Positions 55,081 to 64,000 of a stretch of 64,000 bases of DNA are shown piece after piece; the first letter of the stretch is position 1; the number at the start of each line of letters is the position of its first letter. The DNA is from Podospora pseudoanserina (lineage: Eukaryota > Ascomycota > Sordariomycetes > Sordariales > Podosporaceae): positions 1,240,001 to 1,304,000 of the forward strand of contig NC_085923.1 in assembly GCF_035222485.1 (NCBI RefSeq), written 5' to 3'. The notes beneath the pieces were generated by a model. The model did not search any database. It was not told the DNA's origin and was given only the letters and a program-made list of their open reading frames with translations. The position numbers and the translations under genes are program-made.

Positions 55081-58000
55081 ATGTCCTTTACTGGGGCAGG
55101 TTCCTTCGGGAACTACGACCTCACGGCGCAGAGTACCGGAGCGCCACTTGGGCGAACGACGACAAACGACCAGCAGCGGGAGGAGGTTGTGACTGCTGGG
55201 GGTTCTTCACCGGGACGGAATGAGAACGACGTGAGCAGGACGAGGGCTACGTCCCTGACTGAGGTGGCCGACAGTGAAGCCGCTATTCGCAATGAGAAGG
55301 GCAACATCACCGATGCCGCCGACGAGGATGAGGAAGCCATTGAGGAGGAGCGCCGCCACAGCGCCGTTCTTGCATTGGCGCGCAAGTACACTTCACAGTC
55401 GCATTACGGTGTCGAGCCCGGCACCAATGTCTTCGAAGCCGCCCTCCAAGATGAGAACTCGCCCATCAACCCCAATGGGCCCAATTTCAACAGCAAGGCA
55501 TGGGCAAAGGCCGTCGTGAGCATGATGGACGGCCGGGGCGCCTCTTTCCGGACCAGCGGTGTTGCTTTCCAGCACCTGAACGTCTTCGGCTTCGGCGCGC
55601 CCACCGATTATCAGAAGGATGTTGCCAACGTCTGGCTCGAGCTCGTTGGGCTCGCCCGCAAGCTGACCGGCAACAAGGGACGTCGCATTGACATTTTGCG
55701 CGATTTCGATGGTGTGGTCGAGAAGGGAGAGATGCTTGTTGTGCTTGGTCCCCCAGGTTCCGGCTGCAGTACCTTTCTCAAGACCATTGCCGGTGACTAC
55801 AACGGCATCTACATGGATGAGAACTCGTACTTCAACTACCAAGGTATGTGAAATCTGCGCCGATCTGGCCGACAAACACGCCGTGCTAACCAGTGCCTCA
55901 GGCATGACTGCCAAGGAGATGCATACGCACCATCGTGGTGAGGCCATCTACACGGCTGAGGTTGACACACATTTCCCCCAGCTTTCAGTTGGCGACACCC
56001 TCACTTTTGCTGCCCGCGCCCGCGCGCCCCGCCAACTTCCCCCAGGAGTCTCCAAGAACATATTTGCCCAGCATTTGAGGGATGTTGTGATGGCCATGTT
56101 CGGCATCAGCCACACAGTCAACACCCGTGTAGGTAACGAGTACATTCGCGGTGTGTCTGGTGGTGAGCGCAAGCGTGTCACCATTGCCGAGGCTGCCCTG
56201 TCTGGTGCCCCTCTTCAGTGCTGGGATAACAGCACAAGAGGTCTCGATAGCGCCAATGCCATCGAGTTCTGCAAGAACCTGAAAATGTCGAGCGACCTTT
56301 TCCAGAGCACTTGCTGCGTTTCCATCTACCAGGCTCCCCAGAGCGCATACGACCTTTTCGACAAGGCCCTCGTGCTTTACGAAGGACGTCAGATCTTCTT
56401 CGGAAAGGCCAGCGAGGCCCGTCAGTACTTCGAGAGACTCGGCTTCGATTGCCCTTCCCGCCAGACCACCCCCGATTTCTTGACTTCCATGACAAGTCCC
56501 CTGGAGCGTGTTGTGCGTCCTGGATGGGAGGACAAGGCTCCCCGCACACCCGATGAGTTCGCTGCCGCCTGGAAGAAGAGCCCCGAGTACCAGGCTCTGC
56601 AGGCCCAGATCGAAGCCTACAAGGCGTCGCATCCCATCAACGGTCCCGATGCTGAAGCTTTCCGTGCGTCCAAGCAGGCCCAGCAGGCCAAGAGTCAGCG
56701 TGTCAAGTCGCCCTTCACCCTCTCCTACATGCAGCAGATTCAGCTGTGCCTCTGGAGAGGTTGGAAGCGCCTGACCGGTGATCCTAGTCTGAGCATCGGT
56801 GCTCTGGTTGGAAACACCATCATGGCTCTCATCATCTCCAGTATCTTCTACAACCTCCAACCCACAACGGACAGCTTCTACCAGCGTGGCGCTTTGCTCT
56901 TCTTCGCTTGTCTTATGAACGCCTTCTCCAGTGCTCTCGAAATTCTCACTCTCTACTCGCAACGTCCCATTGTCGAAAAACACAAGGCGTACGCTCTTTA
57001 CCACCCATCTGCTGAAGCCATCGCCTCGATGCTGTGCGATTTGCCATACAAGATTGCCAACACCCTCGTCTTCAACCTGACCTTGTACTTCATGACGAAT
57101 CTGCGTCGGGAAGCGGGCGCTTTCTTCTTTTTCCTGCTGTTCTCGTTCTTCACTGTCCTGGTCATGTCCATGATCTTCCGGACAATTGCCAGCTCCACAA
57201 GAACGCTCTCGCAGGCCATGGTTCCCGCCGCCGCCATCATTCTCGCCTTGGTCATCTTCACTGGTTTCGTCATCCCCATTGATTACATGCCTGGATGGTG
57301 CCGCTGGATCAACTACATCGATCCCCTGGCCTATTCCTTCGAGTCTCTGATGGTCAACGAATTCCACGGTCGGAATTTCACTTGCACCCAGTTTGTGCCT
57401 AACCTCATGATTCCTGGTTATGGTGACATTAGCCCGGCCAACCGCGCTTGCTCCGCCATCGGTTCCATTGCTGGCTCATCTGTTGTCAATGGCGACGACT
57501 ACATCAACTCGGCTTTCAGGTACTACGTATCTCATAAGTGGCGCAACTTTGGTATCTTGCTCGCCTTCATCGCCTTCTTCACCACCACCTACATGCTTGC
57601 GGCTGAGACAGTCTCTGCTGCCAAGAGCAAGGGTGAGGTCTTGCTCTTCCGTCGCGGCCACAAGCCTGCGTCCTTCAAGGAGAACAAGGGTGATGCCGAA
57701 TCTGGCGGTGTCGCTGTTGCTGGACCTGTTGCTAAGGCGGCTGCTGGGTACCAGTCCGATAAGGAGAGTGGCAACATCCAGGGCTCGACTAGTGTTTTCC
57801 ATTGGAACAACGTCTGCTACGAGGTCAAGGTCAAGAAGGAGACTCGCCAGATCCTGAACAATGTGGACGGATGGGTGAAGCCCGGTACTCTCACGGCTCT
57901 CATGGGTGTCTCCGGCGCTGGCAAGACCACTCTTCTCGACTGCTTGGCTGACCGAACCTCCATGGGTGTTATCACGGGAGAAATGCTTGTTGATGGCCTT

Positions 58001-59799
58001 CCCAGAGACGCTTCTTTCCAGCGCAAGACCGGCTACGTTCAGCAACAGGATCTTCATCTTCAAACTACCACCGTTCGCGAGGCCTTGAACTTTAGCGCTC
58101 TCCTTCGTCAACCCGCGCACGTCCCCCGAGAAGAGAAGCTCGCTTATGTTGATGAGGTTATCAAGCTTTTGGAAATGGAGGAATACGCTGACGCCATCAT
58201 CGGTGTCCCTGGCGAAGGTCTCAACGTTGAACAGCGCAAGCGTCTTACTATCGGTGTCGAACTTGCTGCCAAGCCCCCTCTGCTCCTCTTCGTTGATGAG
58301 CCTACCTCCGGTCTCGACAGTCAAACATCTTGGGCCATTTTGGATCTTCTCGAGAAGCTCACCAAGAGCGGACAAGCCATTCTCTGCACTATTCATCAGC
58401 CCTCGGCCATGCTCTTCCAGCGCTTCGACAGACTCTTGTTTCTGGCCAAGGGTGGCAGGACTGTGTACTTTGGCGATATCGGCGAAAACTCCAAGACCAT
58501 GACTTCCTACTTTGAGCGCAATGGTGGTTTCCCTTGCCCTGCTGACGCCAACCCCGCTGAGTGGATGTTGGAGGTTATCGGTGCTGCCCCTGGAAGTGTT
58601 ACCAATGTCGACTGGCACCAGGCCTGGCGCGAGAGTCCCGAGTATGCTGCCGTCCAGGAAGAGCTTCAGCGTCTCAAGGCCCAGGCCAAGCCCTCTGATG
58701 CCCTCGCCACCGACGATGGAAGTTATCGTGAGTTCGCTGCTCCCTTCGGCGAGCAACTCCGCAGTGTCACCCATCGTGTCTTCCAGCAATACTGGCGCAC
58801 TCCCACCTACATTTATTCCAAGGCCATTCTCTGCCTCATCGTCTCGCTCTTCATCGGCTTCGTTTTTTTCAAAGCTCCCAACACCATCCAGGGTCTCCAG
58901 AACCAGATGTTTGCCATCTTCAACATTCTCACCGTCTTCGGCCAGCTCGTACAGCAGACTATGCCTCACTTCGTCGTCCAACGCTCCTTGTATGAGGTCC
59001 GCGAGCGTCCCTCCAAAGTCTACAGCTGGAAGGTCTTTATGCTCTCGCAGATCATTGTTGAGCTCCCCTGGAACACCCTCATGGCCGCTCTGATGTTCGT
59101 CACCTGGTACTACCCCGTCGGGCTTGATGCAAACGCTGCCGCCGCCGGCCAGACTGCCGAGCGTGGCGCTCTCATGTTCCTGCTCCTGGTCGCCTTCATG
59201 CTGTTCACCTCCACCTTCACTGATTTCATCATTGCTGGTTTTGAGACGGCCGAAGCAGGCGGCAACATCGCCAACTTGCTCTTCAGTTTGTGCTTGATCT
59301 TCTGCGGTGTCCTGGCTACCCCTGAAACCATGCCCAGGTTCTGGATCTTCATGTATCGCGTCAGTCCCTTCACGTACCTTGTCAGCGCCATGCTGTCCAC
59401 CGCTGTCGCCAACTCCGAAGTCGTCTGCGCTGCCAATGAGTTGCAGAAGTTTGCGCCCCCCTCGGGTCAAACTTGCTTCGAGTACCTCGAATCCTACATG
59501 GAGATTGCCGGTGGTTATCTCACCAACCCCAACAGCACCGACATGTGCTCATTCTGCACCATCAAGGACACCAACGTGTTCCTTGCTCAGGTCGGCGCCA
59601 ACTATGACGACAGATGGCGCAACTTTGGGTATGTGATTCGACTCTCTCTTCATTCTTTTCATGTTCAGCCAGCTAATCTTGTTCCCTTTGCAGTATCCTC
59701 TGGGCCTTCATCATCTTCAACATCTTCGCTGCTCTCGGTGTATACTGGCTCGTTCGTGTACCCAAGAAGAAGCTCGGTGCCAAGGCGAAGAAGGAGTAG
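55081..59799 (+). CDS. PDR-type ABC transporter (ABCG, multidrug efflux)
   Basis: Plasma-membrane pump of the fungal PDR/CDR family, layout (NBD-TMD) twice. Exons 55081-55843, 55902-59628 and 59694-59799 give 1531 residues, normal for the family; introns 58 and 65 bp. NBD1 has the PDR-type Walker A with Cys in place of Lys ([13 protein letters not shown]), signature [14 protein letters not shown] and a Walker B with Asn ([14 protein letters not shown]). NBD2 has a canonical Walker A ([15 protein letters not shown]), the degenerate signature [12 protein letters not shown] and Walker [16 protein letters not shown]. Each TMD shows six spans with a large outer loop after the fifth; the second loop is rich in Cys (CAANEL, TCFEYL, MCSFCTI). 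The C-terminus ends in [15 protein letters not shown]. Related to azole-exporting CDR pumps, but the substrate is unproven. Confidence 0.96.
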
Positions 59800-60624
59800 A
59801 TCGGTCTTCTCCTGCGACCCACGAAAAAGACGCAACAAAAATTTTCAGCCAAGTAACGAAGACGACGAAAACGATGATGCTTGGGTGAGGTGGTACGAGT
59901 TCGTCTTTCGTTGTCATAACACGATGCGCATCTTGTCCCCACACCTCCCGTCATCATGATCTCCCCTCCACACCGGCATCGAGGCAAAGTCCGCTTTTGC
60001 TCTTGATATCTTGCGACTTGTTTTTGCTTCGCCCCTGCTTAATCCTGGTCTCACCAGACACCAAAGCATTTACACCATCTTGTCCTCATAACCACCGTCT
60101 CGCAAGCAGCACATAGCAGACGCACATACACCCACACACATACAAAGCGATCGGATACCAAATGTACATTTCTTGCATCTTCACTGTCCTTGTTTCTCTC
60201 TTATTTTTTTATATAATGTCTAAAAGAATAGAACTCCTTTTCGTATTGGGTCAAACCTAGGAAGGGAGGCAGCCATTGATGAGCCTCATGGCAAAGCGGG
60301 TCGTTTATATTGCATTTCCAGTTTGGAATTTGCTTTCTTGTACATAAATCCTGGATTTGGTTTGCTTTTTGTCTTGTCTATAGCACAATGCCCCTATTGT
60401 ACATGGACAGTAACGACAGTCAAAAGGGAAAATGGGTCATGATAGAAGTGGATGAATCAATATGATACCAATTTATTTTGATATTGCTTTCTTTGCGTGC
60501 TTGTGCTAGGAGTCTTAGTGCTCATGGAATGATAATGTGTCACTGAATTAAGACTGTGCTTATTTGTTTCCGGTAACTAATAATACAACCATTTGACGCT
60601 GACACGTCCCTTACAACCGGGACC
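59800..60624. other. Convergent 3' region of the ABC transporter and sam50
   Basis: 825 bases between stop codons. AT-rich in its centre, consistent with 3' untranslated and termination sequence of a highly expressed gene. No gene recognised. Confidence 0.45.
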
Positions 60625-62364
60625 TTAAAGAAAGCTGATTCCAACACCAACCTGCAGTCCCTTTCTCCCCTTCTCCTCTCTCCTCAGCACAAGCGGCAGG
60701 CTAAAGTTGAGCTCAAATCTTGCCATAGGATGGGCATACACCAGCCCAAACCCAGCAGCCACACTCGGCAGCCCGTTCCCAAGCTGCCCAACAGCAGAGG
60801 CCACACCTTCAAACACCTTCTTTGGCTCCATGGCCAACACCCGCCCATTTTCCCCTGTGGCCACCCTCTTTTGAAGCGCCACCATTCGGCCACCATTGGC
60901 AAAGAGCTGGAATCTCAACGGCGAGTCCGCACCCAGACGAGGAAGAGGAAACATCATGTTCACGCTCCCAGCAGCGAAAACGTCACCACCGACGGAATCA
61001 GCGCCGTCATGGGGGCCGAGACCGCCGAGCTTGAATCCGCGGACGTCAGCAGGGCCGCCAAGTTGGAACCGGTCGTTGATGCGGCTTGGACAAGCTGGAG
61101 CGGCAGGGTTGTAGCCCAATGCTAGGGGGTAGAGAAGACCAACACGGACACCCCCGCCGATGGAAACACCTGATTTGACCTGCGAGCCGGGGAGGGATAA
61201 TGGGATAGCACCGGACGTTTCGAGCTCGGTTTTGGCAAAGGCCACATCACCGCTTAGGGGTCCCCAGCCGGCGAGCTCGGAGGTGGTCTTGAGGAGATAG
61301 CCGCTTTGGGGGAGCATGGGGTTGTCTCGGCGGTCGAGAGTGTATGTGTGGCCTATTGAGGACTTGACGGAGTCACCTGCGTCGGCCCGAACGGTGGGGG
61401 AAGCCTTGGGGGCCAGGCCGGTCAACTGTCTCCATACCCCGTTGTACGTGACGGTGTGGGTAGCTTTGCTGTCGCTCAACCATGAGAGCTTAAGGCTGCC
61501 ACCTGTGAGGTGTTCGTCATGGGATGCCCACGGCTTTTGTGTTGATGAGCGGAGAGCGTCCAAGGCCAGCCGTATGTCTGGGTTGGCGTTTAATGGGGTG
61601 GAGAAGCTGGCGTTGTAGGCTGATCTGGTGCGTGTGCCGGTACTGGCGTTGATGGACAAAGTCTCGGCACCACCAAAGATGTTTCGGAATACACCATTGG
61701 TGTAAGCGGAGCCTTCTGCATTGCCAAAGTCGGTGCCGGCGGTGAATACCAGTCTGGATTTCTCCTTGACGTTAATGGCAATGTCCAGCTCTGTCCTGTT
61801 GGGAGGAGCATCAGGCCGGTTGGCCTCGGAAATGAATGCCCCGAAACCGTCCTCTTTGAAGATATCTACGTGAAGGTCATGTTAGGCATGGTTCTGAGTT
61901 CTTGATGAAGAGGCACAGACGCACCAAAACGGGAGAGCCGCCGGGTAGCGGCACCAACACGCTCCAAGCTCTCGCCGAGGGTCGAGGATAAGTTTTCGGG
62001 GCCCTCCACAAGAGGCTTGAATATATGATCGAGAATAGACCGGCGTGTATTTGAGGCGCCGTGCACTTCAATGGAGTTGATAGCAGCAGGGGTGAGAAGG
62101 TGCTCATCGAGCTGTGCGTGAGGGAGTGCTGTTAGTGACCCTGAGACAGTAAATTAAGCAGCCAAGAGCGCCGAAAGCAAATGTCTTGTACCATGTTCGA
62201 TTTGCTATCGTAGGCCTGGTGTTGTGAAGGAACGGCGGCCTATGTGTGAGATTGGTGTGTTAATAGTCTTCATCCAGAGTCCCAGAGTCCGGCTGGCCAA
62301 ACAGTAGAATGCCATTCTCTTGTAAACTTACACCGCTGCTGCCGGAGCCGAGAGAGGCTCCCAT
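60625..62364 (-). CDS. sam50: Sam50/Tob55 mitochondrial sorting and assembly machinery subunit
   Basis: Omp85-family beta-barrel that inserts beta-barrel proteins into the mitochondrial outer membrane. Exons 62364-62332, 62239-62192, 62111-61925 and 61865-60625 give 502 residues; introns 92, 80 and 59 bp. The N-terminus MGASLGSGSSGAAVPSQHQ is followed by the single POTRA domain (about 28-140: INSIEVHGASNTRRSILDHI, DIFKEDGFGAFISEANRP, ELDIAINVKEKSR). The 16-strand barrel then starts near FTAGTDFGNAEGSAY. The (I/V)RGF-type motif (GPADVRGFKLGGLGPHD) of the Omp85 loop 6 is present, and the last strand ends in VGVGISFL, a beta-signal with terminal aromatic/hydrophobic residues. Divergent from ubc6 with 414 bases between starts. 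Confidence 0.94.
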
Positions 62365-62778
62365 GTTGTGAGTGAGGCTTGCTGTCACTGGTTTCGGAAG
62401 CTCTTCAGTGAGAGTCCTGGATTGGATTGGACAAGGGTCCGTGGGAATGGGGCGCTCGAAACGGATCCACTTTAATCTTGGCTTCGGTGCATCGCTGACG
62501 TAAGAAGGCGCAGGCCCCACTTCCTTTGATTCCTTCCATTCACCTTTGGGACCGGTGGGCCTGTCAGCCGCAACCCTCTCTTTGCCTTCGCCCTCCAACC
62601 TTGATTTCGTCACCCACGCTGCCACAGGCCTTTTATCCCCAGCCAACGTCCAGCGCATTCAACACTCTGCGCGCCCCCCTCTCTCTACAGTTTGGGCTGT
62701 TTCAGCAACTACACTGTCTCTCTCTCAGCGCACCGTCACCGCCCGCCCGATCAGCCACGTCCCTCATTCCTCGTTCAG
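62365..62778. promoter_or_regulatory. Shared divergent promoter of sam50 and ubc6
   Basis: 414 bases between the start codons, with CT-rich runs (CTGTCTCTCTCTC) next to the ubc6 start and no TATA box. The minus-strand frame is open upstream of the sam50 ATG, but its content is not Sam50-like. Confidence 0.45.
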
Positions 62779-63723
62779 ATGGCCAGTCGTGCAGCGCACA
62801 AGCGCGTAAGTGTCTCTCTCGGTCCTCCTGGCCTGGCCACATGTCTGTCGTTCGTGGGGGAAATGTCTGACTTGTTCCTCTTATCCAGTTGACGCGCGAA
62901 TACAAGAGCATCTCTGAAAACCCACCTCCGTACATCCAAGCCCACCCCTCGGAAACCAATATCCTGGAGTAGGAACCGCCTCTCCCCCGCGCAAACACAA
63001 GAACGGCTACTGACCAGCTTCTCTTACAGGTGGCACTATGTTATCACCGGTCCTGAGGACACCCCCTACCATGGCGGCCAGTACTGGGGAACCCTGATTT
63101 TCCCTCCCAACTACCCCTTTGCCCCACCAGCGATCCGTATGCACACCCCCTCCGGCCGGTTCCAACCGTCAAGCCGTCTCTGTCTTTCCATCTCGGATTT
63201 CCACCCACGATCATTCAATCCGGCCTGGGAGGTATCGACCATTCTGATCGGCCTGCTTTCGTTCATGACATCGGAGGAGATGACCACTGGGTCGGTGTCG
63301 GCTACCGAGGCCGAGAGGAGGATGTATGCCGCGCGATCTCGGTGGTGGAACTCGACAGGGGGCGGCTCGCACTTGAAAAGAGACAGCAAGGCTGGTAAAG
63401 GCAACATCAAGGCCGGGGATGGCGGTCTCAAGTTCAAGTCGGAATGGCCAGAAATTGACGCTGAAAACTGGGCGTGGATGCGAGAAAACAAGATTGATAC
63501 GGCTACGGGGATGAAGATGGTTGAGGCGAACCCTGCTTCTTGTGGGCCCCAGCTCGGTATTGCTACCGGGAGCGGCCACCAAGCCCATGCGGTGGTGGAT
63601 GCTGTCATTCAGCAACGAGAAGCAGGGCAAGGTTGGCTTCGCAACAACAAGATGTTGGTGGTTGGAGGCATCATCTTTATTTATGTTCTGATTGCACGGC
63701 TACTAGGTGAGGGCACTCCATGA
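62779..63723 (+). CDS. ubc6: Ubiquitin-conjugating enzyme E2 Ubc6 (UBE2J type), tail-anchored
   Basis: ER-membrane E2 of the Doa10 branch of ER-associated degradation. Exons 62779-62805, 62889-62968 and 63030-63723 give 266 residues; introns 83 and 61 bp. The first exon is only nine codons (MASRAAHKR), joining LTREYKSISENPPPYIQAHP. The UBC fold shows ILEWHYVITGPEDTPYHGG and YWGTLIFPPNYPFAPPAIRM, then the Ubc6-type active site with Cys87 (SSRLCLSISDFHP), the WEVSTILIGLLSFM helix and SARxRWWN-like YAARSRWWNS. A linker leads to a single C-terminal anchor (MLVVGGIIFIYVLIARLL), giving the expected cytosolic orientation with a very short luminal tail. Confidence 0.96.
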
Positions 63724-64000
63724 GTCTTGCAAAGAGGTTGGCGAGTTGGATGTTGGTTCGGGAATGCAGCGAGGGCCATTTAGGCAAGGAGGATGGTCTC
63801 TTTAACACTGGATTACCATGTTTTTTAACTGGGTTTCCTCATCTTGGGCCAAGGAGTTATGTTTCTCATTAGGCTTTGCTCAAACTGTACTTCTATGCGG
63901 GAAATGGAAGGGTTTCTAGGCTTTCTGCTCGGCACATTTCGGCGGTATGTTCATTTGTAATATGGCTTTCAGCAAAGTAAACAACACACAAATACGTAAG
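63724..64000. other. 3' region of ubc6, window end
   Basis: 277 bases of presumed 3' untranslated and intergenic sequence. Nothing recognised. Confidence 0.4.

Noticed and set aside
55985-57367. Open frame of 460 codons antisense to the ABC transporter
   Set aside because: Same codon-bias shadow as above; no recognisable domain.
57476-59470. Open frame of 664 codons on the strand opposite the ABC transporter
   Set aside because: It mirrors the sense gene's codon bias (G/C-rich third positions), is rich in Gly/Glu/Leu without family features, and has no separate promoter or splice logic.

Overview
The window looks like a piece of a filamentous ascomycete genome, most likely a Sordariomycete close to the Sordariales. 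The grounds are many short introns (about 50-110 bp) with GT..AG ends and CTAAC/CTGAC-like branch sites, fungal-specific families (Sip5, DUF8021, GH71, PL4, a PDR-type ABC pump), and an extremely AT-rich 5' end of the kind made by repeat-induced point mutation (RIP). The species cannot be named from the sequence alone.

Layout. 1-6.2 kb is gene-free and AT-saturated. Its first 3.8 kb is a heavily broken Ty3/gypsy chromovirus-type retroelement, followed by a decayed tRNA-Met-like sequence. 6.6-31.9 kb is mostly conserved housekeeping: a secreted DUF8021 protein, the TOR kinase, Rtf2, the glucosidase II beta subunit, a GCIP/CCNDBP1-like protein, an unknown two-span membrane protein, a Nop8/NOL8-like RRM protein, a small unknown protein, cytochrome c heme lyase and a mitochondrial UbiB/ADCK2-like kinase. 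32-48 kb is dominated by carbohydrate and secreted functions: GH71 alpha-1,3-glucanase, PL4 rhamnogalacturonan lyase, M28 leucine aminopeptidase, an MFS sugar transporter, a stand-alone CDH-type cytochrome and a D-arabinose-dehydrogenase-like aldo/keto reductase, with ribosomal protein eS28 lying among them. 48-64 kb holds Sip5, a 4.3 kb gene-poor gap, a full PDR-type ABC transporter, Sam50 and Ubc6.

Exon coordinates were worked out by hand from reading frame, splice consensus and recall of the families. Every multi-exon model given closes in frame from ATG to stop. Two mitochondrial proteins (heme lyase, UbiB-like kinase) lie next to each other and Sam50 lies further on; Ubc6 and glucosidase II beta act at the ER, and TOR and Sip5 belong to nutrient signalling. 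I see no operon-like logic apart from the loose 32-48 kb grouping of plant- and fungal-wall genes.

The most unusual items are a pair of related inverted-repeat (MITE-like) elements flanking the UbiB-like gene, a small protein whose stop codon is followed in the same frame by a DDKP-repeat extension, a membrane-protein gene whose 3' end overlaps a second-frame Lys/Asp repeat reachable by a plausible intron, recurrent GTTCGY splice donors, and the tRNA-like sequence inside the RIP-like block. I did not find a clear new multi-gene system.
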